A stretch of DNA of 38,243 nt from Clostridia bacterium (GCA_017462485.1 JAFTRA010000037.1:1-38243), one strand, 5' to 3'. Positions 23,401 through 31,883 are shown, numbered from the stretch's first letter. Notes: a model not told the origin generated them from the letters alone. Numbers and translations are program-made.

Positions 23401-26338
23401 TGCTAGTAACAGAAACGAACCACGTGAACGTCACGGTATCCGCCTGAACGACGAAGGTTTCTCCGTTAGCGAATTTTAGCGAGCTCCAGCCGCCCTTGGC
23501 AATAGTCGCGGATTCTCCACCTAAACGGAAAGTACCGTCAGCCGCTTCAATTACCCAAGCGTATTTCATCTGCCACTCGTATATGGGAGTTACGGTGAAG
23601 TCTACGCCGTCGTTATCTCTTGCGAAATCAACGTCAATGGGATTCGAAGCGTCCTTTGCTTCACCGTTAACCGTGTACTGCCAGCCGAGGAATACGCTGC
23701 TCTTCCAGTGCCCGTCAATCTTTTCATTCTTCTCGGCAGGAAGATTTCCTTCGAACAAATCAGCGGGAACAGCGCCTACGCCTGCAGAAACGGGACCGTA
23801 GGTCGTGCCGTCATACTCAAACACGAAGTTAACCTTATAGCTAAGGCTCTTATCCAGAGTGTATGCGTAAACGTTACCCTCAGCGTCGGTATGAGTAATC
23901 AATCCCGCTGAGCCGTCGAGAGTGTTGAGAGTATAGCCGTTAGCAAGAACGTAAGCGTCAACGTTGACGGTTTCCGTTACGTTATTTTCAAGCTTAACCG
24001 AGGTTCCGGTAGCCGCGGCAGCCTCAGCCGCCTCGGTGAGAGTACCGTAAAGCTTTCCGTTAACCGACGCTGCCGCAAAAGCACTGTAATTATCTGTTAC
24101 GGTTTTATGTACGTCTGTAGTATAGTAGTTATAAAGTGTGGGGTCGGAAGCGGTTCCGCTGTCACCGAGATAATCAGAGTAGAGTCTTATCGTGTAATTA
24201 TCAAAGAGAATAGACGCGCCAACGGTCTGATTCGTCTTTGCAAGTCTGAAGCGGAAGCCTCTGAGATAAGATGTCGCATCGGAAACGTCATATGCGTTAG
24301 TAGTTCCAAGCTCTTCGCCGTTAAGATAATAGTGAATAGTTCCCTTGTTACCCTCTTCCATATAGCAAACGGCGGTGAGTCTATTCCAATTTTCAGTGCT
24401 TAACTGCTTCTCTGTTGAACCGAGAGTAAGCGTTCCGTCGGGAGCTAACTGCATTTTTGCGACGCTATTGCTATTTGAAGTATTGCTGCTTGGTACGTAA
24501 CGTCCCTCTACGTAAAGCTCGGAAAGCTCCGGGTACATACCCGAATCGGTACCGATATCGATATCAAATACCATTACCTTATACGTTTGCGTTTTCATTA
24601 CGCCTTTTCTGCTACCGTCACCAAGGAGGAAATAATTATCCTTATCGGAATAATCTCTGGTTTCTGCATCGGGGGCGGTGGAAAGAGGTGTTACAACATA
24701 TTTAAGCGCCTCGTTTCCGTTAATATGCGCGGACTTGAACGTTCCGTAAAGTCCCCCCTGACCTTCAAAGCCAAAGTGACCGAATAAGCCGTTAGAGATC
24801 GAAGGCAAAGCTTCGCTCGAATAAGCGCCGTCGCCCGCCATATAAGTATCGCGGTGGCTATCGGTTACCTTCTTGAAGCAATCCGAGAAATCGAAATACC
24901 AGAAGTTATTTGCCGTTACAGCGCCGTCAAATTTAAATCCTGCGGAGTAATCCTTTACTCCCTCGGGAAGCGCGCCGTCAACAAGCTTTACGACAACCCA
25001 AGGATACATAGGATCACCTACGGGATCAAAGATAAGGTCGTAGGTCGTGCTATTTGAAGCATTTGAGCCGTCGGGGAATCTTACGTACTGGTGCTTATGG
25101 AAGTTAGTCGTGCTGCCCGCCGAAACACGCGCGCCCTCGTAGAAGCAAAGACCGCTGTTCTCAGCGCTCTCGGTAAGAGTTCCGGTTGTATTATCAATAG
25201 TACCGGTGAACACGGCGCCAAGATTATAACCCGGAGCTGCGAGAGTTGAGCCCTCGTAATACCTGACGGTAGCGCCTCTGGTATTGGAGTAATGCTCGGT
25301 ATTGTTCGGGTTAACCGACGTTATTGCTATATGAGAATTACGAACCTCAATTATATTCTGGGGCTCTGTATAAATCTGCTTCGGAACCGTCTTTTCCACA
25401 CCGTCAACAGTAATTTTCTGCGTATCTTCCTCTTTTCCGCCGTTGAAGAGCGAATAGGAAGCCTCGATAATGGAGTTATTTATAACGATAGTACCCTTCG
25501 AGGTTGCTGTGGATGCAAACTCTTTTCCTGCATAGAAGGTTGAAACTCTCGTCATACCGTCCGGAGATACCGTACGAATCGTCGAATTATCAACGGTTAC
25601 GATAACGTCGGAATTGTTAGCCGCCTTGAGTCCGTTAAGAATAATACCGCCGCCCGTTGTATCAATATCCGAATTCTTTATCGATATTGCGCCGTTGCCG
25701 TACTTTCCTAAAAGATAAATCGCGGAAAACGACTGATTCTTATCAGCTATAGTTCCCGTGTACTTTACTCCGCAATAAAAATCAAAGTTTTCAAACGAGA
25801 AGGTCACCGTACCGAGAGAATTAATATACACATCGCTTGCGGTAAGTCCATCCGGATGATAGGTGGTTGATAGGCTGACGTTCTTAAACGTTACGCTTCC
25901 GTCGGAATTTTCACCCGTCCAGAAGATTCTCTTATAAACGCTTCCGTCGTGAACGATTTCAATTTTATCCTTTGCCGAGCTGCCCTCTATAGAGAAGCTT
26001 GCTCCCGCATAGTTCATCGCTACGAGCTGACCGCCGAGATTTATTTTTCCCGTGCCGACGATTTTCAAATTAACCGCCGCAGTCTGAAGCGAGAATGCGC
26101 TACCGGTCTTCGAAGTAATAGTATAACCCCCAAGGTCGATAGTCAGATTCTTTTCGATTTTTGTGTCGCTCGAAATTGTCGCATTACCCGTAAGAGTAAT
26201 GGTGTCTCCATCGTTTGCACTCGAAATAGCGCCTGCCAAATCGAACGTAGCGTCGTCAGCGCTAACGGCTATTATAAGCCCCGTGCAAACGAGTGCAACA
26301 GAGAGAAGAAGTACTAGAATTTTAGTGAGTTTCTTCAT
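20486..26338 (-). CDS. giant secreted beta-helix-like protein with C-terminal SGNH hydrolase
   Basis: A 1950-residue protein with a signal peptide (KK, hydrophobic 7-24, likely cleavage after VSA, residue 27). Residues ~28-430 and ~950-1230 have repeated short beta-strand blocks (e.g. NLTIDLGGYTITSKTG, ISIKNSDIDTTGGGIIL, TTFNNCTIVSANGDLF) like right-handed beta-helix proteins. A middle part near 470-740 looks like a concanavalin/laminin-G type jelly roll. Residues ~1240-1750 hold Ig-like/beta-rich segments. Residues ~1765-1935 are an SGNH (GDSL) hydrolase: GDSYF (Ser1772), LLGIGGS, HIGFNDI (Asn1827) and DKGSHP (Asp1920, His1924), the usual catalytic set of acetyl-esterases acting on polysaccharides. 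No LPxTG, SLH or dockerin is visible, so surface attachment is unclear. GAAAGG precedes the ATG. Substrate is unknown; deacetylation of plant or mucin glycans is inference. Confidence 0.85.
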   Translation of the reverse strand: MKKLTKILVLLLSVALVCTGLIIAVSADDATFDLAGAISSANDGDTITLTGNATISSDTKIEKNLTIDLGGYTITSKTGSAFSLQTAAVNLKIVGTGKINLGGQLVAMNYAGASFSIEGSSAKDKIEIVHDGSVYKRIFWTGENSDGSVTFKNVSLSTTYHPDGLTASDVYINSLGTVTFSFENFDFYCGVKYTGTIADKNQSFSAIYLLGKYGNGAISIKNSDIDTTGGGIILNGLKAANNSDVIVTVDNSTIRTVSPDGMTRVSTFYAGKEFASTATSKGTIVINNSIIEASYSLFNGGKEEDTQKITVDGVEKTVPKQIYTEPQNIIEVRNSHIAITSVNPNNTEHYSNTRGATVRYYEGSTLAAPGYNLGAVFTGTIDNTTGTLTESAENSGLCFYEGARVSAGSTTNFHKHQYVRFPDGSNASNSTTYDLIFDPVGDPMYPWVVVKLVDGALPEGVKDYSAGFKFDGAVTANNFWYFDFSDCFKKVTDSHRDTYMAGDGAYSSEALPSISNGLFGHFGFEGQGGLYGTFKSAHINGNEALKYVVTPLSTAPDAETRDYSDKDNYFLLGDGSRKGVMKTQTYKVMVFDIDIGTDSGMYPELSELYVEGRYVPSSNTSNSNSVAKMQLAPDGTLTLGSTEKQLSTENWNRLTAVCYMEEGNKGTIHYYLNGEELGTTNAYDVSDATSYLRGFRFRLAKTNQTVGASILFDNYTIRLYSDYLGDSGTASDPTLYNYYTTDVHKTVTDNYSAFAAASVNGKLYGTLTEAAEAAAATGTSVKLENNVTETVNVDAYVLANGYTLNTLDGSAGLITHTDAEGNVYAYTLDKSLSYKVNFVFEYDGTTYGPVSAGVGAVPADLFEGNLPAEKNEKIDGHWKSSVFLGWQYTVNGEAKDASNPIDVDFARDNDGVDFTVTPIYEWQMKYAWVIEAADGTFRLGGESATIAKGGWSSLKFANGETFVVQADTVTFTWFVSVTSKTSEAEEVYNFDLNGHTLISDWRSNDDNAKSYGTFNLGQYDTYNVYSSRPGGYLLDIGNNSKSDYTRYGGDLFRIDKPNAKLNVGDVTLGGTEYKYGENLTVNATAVLRLHGDAVNSEANIKGCTLIRSIGKHGNALNAMIYSLNSEETGDISTTTTVTDAKIIVTVGYLFGSNTEANSKSYYNTTFNNCTIVSANGDLFRNVSSKNTVTFNNCVIHGNIKATGESYGNVIVKDTVSNLNAYAAPEGYVNASWNVPMSLGEGVEALTVHKIKTVSDERNAAVTLGAWTIGIESTTQNTNFKLGSPAVKTVPVDDVVNVTYNGLGGATASVPYAVGGNVVGYKLADYTSTAFTLIHNGNYTEEYAKGVSKEGTYVYNADANCYTGEVSISGLRVNVSLYADFGLNLYIPSKYDGLVTVNGKALTKVLNGTYLKSESIIVECDKASEAVTFTLDVSETVGGKTVSGTATVTLSITDYAEVILDTDNLYAAADKALVYYMLNYSNEANKYFNDGAVDDTVSAILTDYEYITTYYNASSEYDEYIESSGLSSVVDGVSICLSPSPAFVINVREGFKGIVKVTYSSNNITKEFNNFEKEAASTDNCSITVNGMKAYNFGTVLNITVSGTLNGEDVSVEGKYSLDTYVKDSIGKDHFNLAEALRIYSDVSEAYKTGDSKGKINDYGNMIVEAPELIYTNYSGGEFKVTFTNSDYTAEPVITTSDSRVTVENGMIFAKGTFDADTEVTVTVTTPNHKVVKTVKVSTYSKNFIEKHCLDYEAEGGTLSKVGENATIFVGDSYFTEYYWEDFYTDYAGENTYLLGIGGSKVDEWFMCSERLVYPLNPSEIIVHIGFNDIYNESPYTPAEIGERIIALLTLYHEKLPNAKVYYCSIECSLYVDSFKGTVVINEAVSAFAAENSDWLTFVNTRPIFCNEETQEIYKDKYGVDKGSHPAVETYDEYKEYVDAARGKTTDESEG

Positions 26339-26774
26339 TTCGTTTTTCCTTTCGTATATTTTATTTTTATTGATATCAGTTAATAGTGCAATACTAACAA
26401 TTCTACAAAACTATATATGTGCAATCTTGTTACTACTGCCACCTTGCACTTTTATTATATAGCATTAATTTTCCATTTTCTAGCACTTTATTGCTCAAAT
26501 ATTACAAAAAATATGAATTTTTTGTTCAATCGGCAATTTTGTGCAAAAATAACACTACACAATATATTATAAAACAAAGCGTTGTTCCAAATCCATAAAA
26601 AAATGTCACCATTGATTTCATTTTATACTTTATTTTGTTTTTTCGGTACAGTTATCTTAAAGGCTACTATTTTATTTATAGCAGTTTTTGGATATGATTT
26701 CAACAAAATGTCCGTAATTTGATATAGAATGTCCGTAATTTGCAATAAAATTAACCCAAATCAATCATACGAAA
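26339..26774. promoter_or_regulatory. upstream region of the giant secreted protein gene with repeated GTGCAA and 21-base-period repeats
   Basis: An AT-rich non-coding region. GTGCAA or its complement TTGCAC occurs four times (about 26387, 26421, 26444 and 26532), three within 60 bases just upstream of the secreted-protein start. AATGTCCGTAATTTG occurs twice exactly, at 26707-26721 and 26728-26742, a 21-base period that would place both copies on one face of the helix. I could not identify a convincing -35/-10 pair, which suggests a regulated promoter, but this is inference. Confidence 0.4.
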
Positions 26775-26813
26775 GAAAAAATCACCGCAGCGGTCTCTTA
26801 GCCTCTGCGGTGA
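26775..26813 (-). terminator. intrinsic terminator of the HD/TIM-barrel operon
   Basis: Read leftward, TCACCGCAG (26805-26813) and CTGCGGTGA (26782-26790) form a 9-bp stem followed by six or seven T. Confidence 0.92.
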
Positions 26814-26841
26814 CTTGATATAATATGTATAAAAACGAAAA

Positions 26842-27429
26842 TTACTTCTTCGGAGTTCCCTCTATGAAATAGGTCGCTTCGCTATCGGCAACAGAAACGG
26901 CAAACGCAAGCGGGAACATTTCGAACGCCTTTGAAACGTTGCGCGCGTCCTCAAACTCAGAGGAATAACCCATATGGTAACGGATAGCGAATGCTTCCTC
27001 TCTTGTGAGGCGCATATATCCCGTGATTATGTAAACGCTCTTTTCTCCGTGGCCGTAAGGGAGCTGGTCATCATACTCGAACGTGTCCACCCTCTTCCAA
27101 GCCCCGCTTTCGTCCTTCACGTTGCGGAAGCCTTTTTTATAAACGCCGATTTTGCAAAGGTCGTGCAAGAGAGCTACTATCGCAATACTCTCGTCGGAAT
27201 AGTCAAAGCCATAAGTCTGTTTTACTCTCGGGGAGTTAAGATAACCAACGAGCGCATCGTAAACGTTCAAGGAATGCTCAGAGAGGCCGCCCTCGTGCGA
27301 GCAGTGGAATCTTGCGCTTGCGGGCGCGGTGAAGAAGTCGGATTTCAAAAGATAATCAAGAAGCTTATCCGCTCCTTCCCTTTTGATATGCGTATTGTAA
27401 AGCTCTATAAATCTCTCTTTTGACGTCAT
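26842..27429 (-). CDS. HD-domain phosphohydrolase
   Basis: A 195-residue HD-superfamily protein. The metal-binding pattern is FHCSHEGGLSEHSLNVYDAL (His residues), ALLHDLCKIG with the HD pair and the following K/G, and later LPYGHGEKSVYII and IRYHMGYSSE, with a final AVSVADSEATYFIEG. This is the arrangement of HD proteins related to the C-terminal domain of the YhaM exonuclease; substrate is unknown and probably a nucleotide or phosphate ester. The ATG at 27429 is used because AAAGGG precedes it by about 9 bases; a longer in-frame opening to 27516 runs over the 3' end of the preceding gene and adds only basic residues. The ATG overlaps the TIM-barrel gene stop (ATGA), so the two are translationally coupled. 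Confidence 0.85.
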   Translation of the reverse strand: MTSKERFIELYNTHIKREGADKLLDYLLKSDFFTAPASARFHCSHEGGLSEHSLNVYDALVGYLNSPRVKQTYGFDYSDESIAIVALLHDLCKIGVYKKGFRNVKDESGAWKRVDTFEYDDQLPYGHGEKSVYIITGYMRLTREEAFAIRYHMGYSSEFEDARNVSKAFEMFPLAFAVSVADSEATYFIEGTPKK

Positions 27430-28214
27430 AATATCATTCCCTTTCTCTTTAAATAATCTACGCTTTTTATTAGTCCGTCTATCGTTTTTACCTCGATAAG
27501 ACAGGTATCGCCGCAAAGCTCTCGGAGCTTTTCATTGATTTTAACCTCTCCCTCACCAAGCGGTATATGAGGTCCCGTGATATCGCAATCGTGCAGATGC
27601 ATATGCAATATTTTTTCGGGATACTTTTCAAAAATATGCGAATCAGAATACTTTAGTTTACATTCGTGCCCCGTATCGAGCGTTAGAGCAAAGCACTCAC
27701 TCTTAAGGAACAGCTCGAGAGCTTCAAGCTGCGACGAGGTAAATGCATTACTGTCAACGTTCTCTATCGCTATTTTTATATCGGTTCCAGAAAGCTCTTT
27801 TTCGCACATTCCAATAAAGCTACGAACAATAGAAAGATACTTCTCACGATATACGTCGGTAAGTAGAATGACCTTCCCCGGAAGAGTGACGTATATTCCC
27901 TTTTGCAAATGCAGATTAACCACTCTAGCGCCAATTTCTTTGGCAACCTTAAGCGTATCTCTCATAACCTCAAAATAGCACTCCGAGACTCTCGGGTTAA
28001 AATCAAAAGGATTCAATGCCTCGTCAGCGTGAATAGTATAAAACAGTCCGTACTTCTCCGCTATTTCCTTCGCGCTATTTACGTCAAATGCTCCCGGTGC
28101 ATAATCCGGGAAGCTCATATTTATCTCAATAAAATCTATTGAAAGCTTTTTTGCAAGCAGAGCGCAGTCAAGCAGAGCTTCGCACTCGACAAGATTAGGC
28201 ATTCCGAATTTCAT
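27426..28214 (-). CDS. sugar phosphate isomerase/epimerase-like TIM-barrel protein
   Basis: A 262-residue protein of the AP-endonuclease-2/xylose-isomerase-like TIM barrel family. Visible barrel motifs are FIEINMSFP, YTIHADEALNPF, VVNLHLQKG, IAIENVDSN (Glu metal ligand), LTLDTGHE (Asp and His ligands), ILHMHLHDCD and PLGEGEVKI near the C-terminus, ending CLIEVKT. Members isomerise or epimerise sugars or cut abasic DNA; the D-x-G-H and H-x-H-D pattern with LGEGE fits the sugar isomerase/epimerase group. The substrate is not predictable. GGAGATAAT precedes the ATG. It is the first gene of a two-gene unit with the HD protein. Confidence 0.85.
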   Translation of the reverse strand: MKFGMPNLVECEALLDCALLAKKLSIDFIEINMSFPDYAPGAFDVNSAKEIAEKYGLFYTIHADEALNPFDFNPRVSECYFEVMRDTLKVAKEIGARVVNLHLQKGIYVTLPGKVILLTDVYREKYLSIVRSFIGMCEKELSGTDIKIAIENVDSNAFTSSQLEALELFLKSECFALTLDTGHECKLKYSDSHIFEKYPEKILHMHLHDCDITGPHIPLGEGEVKINEKLRELCGDTCLIEVKTIDGLIKSVDYLKRKGMIL

Positions 28215-28320
28215 ATTATCTCCATTCTGTCGCCACGGGCAACCTCACGTTTCCTTACAATATTATACAACAATGAAAGGAAAAATGCAAGAGTTTTGCT
28301 TCATGTCGGGTAGCGATTTA

Positions 28321-28378
28321 ATAGGAGCTCAATCACTCACCGCCTGCGGCGGAGCTCCCTTTACACAAGGGAGCCTAT
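28321..28378. repeat. intergenic hairpin repeat (REP/MITE-like, common clostridial type)
   Basis: Outer ATAGG/CCTAT arms enclose two hairpins: CCGCC-TGC-GGCGG (28340-28352) and GCTCCCTT-TACAC-AAGGGAGC (28354-28374). The minus-strand reading starting AGGCTCCCTTGTGTAAAGGG is a form I recall as widespread between genes in gut Oscillospiraceae and relatives. It is non-coding and lies between the TIM-barrel gene and the MATE gene. Confidence 0.7.
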
Positions 28379-28391
28379 TACACGCGTTCGA

Positions 28392-29738
28392 TTAGTGGAG
28401 TAAAGACGAAAAATAGTCGTACTTCTTTCTGTTTATCAAAACGAATATCAAAGATATCACGAACGCAAACGCTTCGGAAACCGCTATCGAATACCATATT
28501 CCGTCAGTGCCCAGAACTAGCGGCAGCAGCATTACGGAAAGTATCTGGAAAACGAGCGTTCTCAGGAATGATATTATAGCGGAAACGAGTCCGTTGTTAA
28601 GCGCTGTAAACAGGCTTGACGCAAAAATATTAATTCCTGACAAGAGGAATGATACCGAGAACAAGGTAAATGCCCTCTTCGTAAGCTCAAAAAGCCCCTC
28701 GTCGTAACCGACGAAGAGGTGAGCTAATGGTGCTGACAGCAGAAGCGCCGCTAAGGTCAGAATTACCCCCGCCCCGCCCGTGAGGATTACGCTCTTTTTA
28801 AACATATTCCGAAGCTCTTTTTTGTTATCCGCTCCATAGTTATAGCTTATAATGGGCGCAACACCTATAACATAGCCTATAAAGATAGCTATGAAAATAA
28901 ACTGAACGTACATTATAACGCCGTATGCAGAAACTCCGTCCTCACCTATAAGGTCCATAAGTCTGAAATTGTAAATCATGCTTACGACAGAAGAGGAAAT
29001 ATTGCTCATCAACTCCGACGAGCCGTTGGCGCAGGCTCGAAGTATGGGGGACATTTCAAGCTTGGTTTTCGCAAGCTTCAATATACTGCTCTTGCTCTTC
29101 ACGAAGTATATGAAGGGTATCAGAGCTCCAACAAATTGGCTGATGCCCGTAGCAATTGCTGCGCCCGCTACTCCCCACTTGAATACGGCTATAAACAGCG
29201 CGTCAAAGAGCATATTGGTAACTCCCGCGGCAACCGTTGCAAGAAGTCCGAGCTTAGGCTGCTCCGCTGTAACAAGGAAGTTCTGGAAGAGGTTTTGCAT
29301 CATAAAAGCGGTGGTAAAGGCTATTACAATTCTCCCGTAAATTACGCAATCCTCTATCATAGCGTCTGTTGCGCCTAAAAAATAGGATATAGGTCTTATA
29401 AATACCACGCCGACAATGGTAAGAGCAGCGCCTAAAATGAGGGTTAAATATACTATCATTGTAAAATAGCGGTTTGCCCTGTCATTATCCCCCTCACCGA
29501 GAGTTTTTGCGACGAGAGCCGTGCCGCCCGTTCCCACCATAAATCCCATTCCGCCGAGAATCATCGTGAACGGCATTATTAAATTTATAGCCGCAAATGC
29601 GGTTTTACCGACGAAATTAGATACGAAAAGTCCGTCAACAACGCCGTATATAGAGATAAACAGCATCATCATTATAGACGGCATCGCAAAGCGAGCAAGC
29701 TTTTTATACGTAAAATGGTCAGATAACTGTATCTGCAT
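28392..29738 (-). CDS. MATE-family efflux transporter
   Basis: A 448-residue polytopic membrane protein with about 12 hydrophobic segments in two homologous halves, typical of MATE (multidrug and toxin extrusion) Na+/H+-coupled exporters. Recognisable parts are FAMPSIMMMLFISIYGVVDG (first helix and loop), GGTALVAKTLGEGD (loop 2-3), RYFTMIV, GVTNMLFDALFI, and the matching second-half segment FIGYVIGVAPIISYNYGADN. Length is normal. AAGGAGAAGAT precedes the ATG. It has its own strong promoter at 29778-29806 directly after the xylose operon terminator, so it is not part of that operon. Substrate is not predictable from sequence. Confidence 0.93.
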   Translation of the reverse strand: MQIQLSDHFTYKKLARFAMPSIMMMLFISIYGVVDGLFVSNFVGKTAFAAINLIMPFTMILGGMGFMVGTGGTALVAKTLGEGDNDRANRYFTMIVYLTLILGAALTIVGVVFIRPISYFLGATDAMIEDCVIYGRIVIAFTTAFMMQNLFQNFLVTAEQPKLGLLATVAAGVTNMLFDALFIAVFKWGVAGAAIATGISQFVGALIPFIYFVKSKSSILKLAKTKLEMSPILRACANGSSELMSNISSSVVSMIYNFRLMDLIGEDGVSAYGVIMYVQFIFIAIFIGYVIGVAPIISYNYGADNKKELRNMFKKSVILTGGAGVILTLAALLLSAPLAHLFVGYDEGLFELTKRAFTLFSVSFLLSGINIFASSLFTALNNGLVSAIISFLRTLVFQILSVMLLPLVLGTDGIWYSIAVSEAFAFVISLIFVLINRKKYDYFSSLLH

Positions 29739-29777
29739 ATCTTCTCCTTAAAGGCTTGGGAAAAATTCTACTTAAGA

Positions 29778-29806
29778 AGTATAACATAGATACAAAGCAA
29801 AGTCAA
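29778..29806 (-). promoter_or_regulatory. sigma-A promoter of the MATE gene
   Basis: On the minus strand TTGACT (29801-29806), a 17-base spacer and an extended TGtTATACT -10 (29778-29783) lie 40 bases before the ATG. Confidence 0.85.
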
Positions 29807-29849
29807 GATTTTAGATATTTATAGGTTGAAATCATATAACGCTGTTTCA

Positions 29850-29883
29850 AACAAAAAGCGCAGTCGAAGAACGACTGCGCTTT
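29850..29883 (-). terminator. intrinsic terminator of the xylB-xylA-GH3 operon
   Basis: Read leftward, AAAGCGCAGTCG (29872-29883) and CGACTGCGCTTT (29855-29866) form a perfect 12-bp stem with a 5-base loop, followed by TTGTTTG. It begins 14 bases after the GH3 stop. Confidence 0.9.
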
Positions 29884-29897
29884 CACTAAAATTATAA

Positions 29898-31790
29898 TTA
29901 ACAATCAAAATCGACCGTTACGCTCTCTCCAACCTTAATATGAACCTTTTTGAAGTCGCAGAGCTCACGGAATTTTCCGTTGCTATTGTATTTAAGAACT
30001 GAATAATCGGTGTCCATACCACCGTTATTTGTAATCTTTGCTTTACAATCGGTGAGCCATTCCTCGTTTATATCGGCATAAGTCAAGCCGTAGCCGAACG
30101 GATACATAGGCTCGCCCTCGAAGAATCTGTACGTTCTGTTCTTCATACTGTAATCCTCAAATGGAGGAAGGTCCGAGTCGCTCTTATAGAAGGTAACGGG
30201 AAGTCTTGCGCTTGGCGACACCTTTCCGAAGAGGATATTCGCAAGAGCCTTTCCGCCCTCGGCTCCGGGATAGAAGCACTGGAGAATTGCGTCGCAGGCT
30301 TCGTCAATCTCCAACAGTGACATACAGCTTCCGCTGACGTGAACACATACTATCGGCTTTCCGCACCTCTTAATCTCCGAGAGAAGCTCGATCTGGGATT
30401 TCGGAAGCATTATACTTCCCTTGTCTCCCTTGAGGTTCTTATCCGATGCGTTTGTATTCTCCGTTTCCTCACCTTCGAGTCTCGGTGTGATTCCAAGGCA
30501 AAGAACAACTGCGTCCGCTCGTCTTGCGGCAATTATCGCTTCTCGCATAGGATGCTCCTCGCAGAAGCCAAGCTTCGCTCTTGTGAGCTCTGCTCCTCTT
30601 GCGTAAATCACCTTGCCGTCAAAGCCTTCCTGAATTCCTCGAAGAAGAGTAGTATAGGTATCAGCAGTTCCATGGTAATTTCCAAGCAGGACGTCCTTAT
30701 CGTCTGCGGTAGGTCCTATTACCGCAAGAGTTTTTACGTTCTTCAATGGAAGAATACCGTTATTCTTAAGCAGCACCATAGACGACTCTGCCATTTTAAG
30801 ACTTAACGCCTTATGCGCAGGAGAAGCTACGACGTCGTACGGAATATTATCGTACTCGCAATCATCAGCGAACATACCCAGACGAAGTCTTGCTTCCATT
30901 ATGCGCTCTGCCGCTTCGGTGATTCGCTCCTCGCTTATAAGGCCTGCGTCATACGCCTCTTTAAGACGGCGGAAAACGAAGCCGCAGTTCATATCGCAGC
31001 CGTTATTTACGGCAAGAGCGGCGCTCTCTATCTCGTCATTCGTTACCTTATGTCCCTGATGGAAATCACGTACCGCACCACAGTCGGATACGACGTATCC
31101 CTTAAAGCCGAACTCATCACGAAGTATTTTTTGAAGAAGCGTAGGACTTCCGCAGCAGACCTCACCGTTAACACGGTTATAAGCGCCCATAACGGCAGAG
31201 GGGTCTGCGTTTTCTATGCAATATTTGAACGCAGGAAGATAGGTTCCGTATAAATCCTCCTCACTTACTACTGCGTCGAAGGAGTGGCGAAGCGGCTCCG
31301 GGCCGCTATGCACAGCATAGTGCTTTATCGTAGCATCGAGCTTACGGTATTTGCCCTCGCCCTGCAAGCCTTTTATAAAGGCCACGCCCATTTTCCCCGT
31401 AAGGCAGGGGTCTTCTCCGTAGGTTTCGTGTCCTCTTCCCCATCTGGGGTCACGGAAGATATTGATATTGGGCGACCAATAGGTAAGGCCCTGGTATATA
31501 TCTGTATCTCCGAACTTGACGTATTCGTTATATTTGGCGCGAGCCTCGTCGGAAATAGCCGTAGCTACCTCGTTCATAAGCTCGGTATCAAAGCTTGACG
31601 CCATTCCAATAGCTTGGGGAAAAACGGTTGCGACTCCGGAACGCGCGACACCGTGCAACGCCTCGTTCCAATAGTTATGCGCCGGGATACCCAGTCTTTC
31701 AACACCGGGGGCGTCAAAGCGCATCTCACCCATTTTCTCCTCGAGCGTCATCCTTGCGACCAGCTCTTTTGCCATTTTTTTGAAATCCAT
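29898..31790 (-). CDS. GH3 glycosidase, probable intracellular beta-xylosidase
   Basis: A 630-residue glycoside hydrolase family 3 enzyme without a signal peptide. The N-terminal barrel carries NYWNEALHGVARSGVATVFP, NINIFRDPRWGRGHETYGED and the nucleophile region GYVVSDCGAV (Asp236). The C-terminal alpha/beta domain carries SSMVLLKNNGILPLK, the LGITPRLEGEETE acid/base region and GYGLTYADI. The NYWNEALHGV/WGRGHETYGEDP signatures are those of the beta-xylosidase/arabinosidase branch, and the xylA/xylB neighbours agree. The last domain (fibronectin-III-like, from ~565) is short: it ends just after GESVTVDF, missing the terminal strands usual in the family. GAGG precedes the ATG. It would release xylose from imported xylo-oligosaccharides. 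Confidence 0.92.
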   Translation of the reverse strand: MDFKKMAKELVARMTLEEKMGEMRFDAPGVERLGIPAHNYWNEALHGVARSGVATVFPQAIGMASSFDTELMNEVATAISDEARAKYNEYVKFGDTDIYQGLTYWSPNINIFRDPRWGRGHETYGEDPCLTGKMGVAFIKGLQGEGKYRKLDATIKHYAVHSGPEPLRHSFDAVVSEEDLYGTYLPAFKYCIENADPSAVMGAYNRVNGEVCCGSPTLLQKILRDEFGFKGYVVSDCGAVRDFHQGHKVTNDEIESAALAVNNGCDMNCGFVFRRLKEAYDAGLISEERITEAAERIMEARLRLGMFADDCEYDNIPYDVVASPAHKALSLKMAESSMVLLKNNGILPLKNVKTLAVIGPTADDKDVLLGNYHGTADTYTTLLRGIQEGFDGKVIYARGAELTRAKLGFCEEHPMREAIIAARRADAVVLCLGITPRLEGEETENTNASDKNLKGDKGSIMLPKSQIELLSEIKRCGKPIVCVHVSGSCMSLLEIDEACDAILQCFYPGAEGGKALANILFGKVSPSARLPVTFYKSDSDLPPFEDYSMKNRTYRFFEGEPMYPFGYGLTYADINEEWLTDCKAKITNNGGMDTDYSVLKYNSNGKFRELCDFKKVHIKVGESVTVDFDC

Positions 31791-31883
31791 AATCTTTACC
31801 TCGTTTGATAGCCGTAATATTCCTCAAAAATTTCAGTTCGACTATGAAAATTCATTCCGTTAAAACTGCTTCGCATCTTACGG

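Noticed and set aside
27430-27516. Longer N-terminus for the HD protein
   Set aside because: Overlaps the TIM-barrel gene and is a basic, non-conserved stretch; the ATG at 27429 has a proper ribosome binding site.
28321-28378. Intrinsic terminator for the MATE gene
   Set aside because: On the minus strand no T-tract follows either hairpin; the composition fits an intergenic repeat better.
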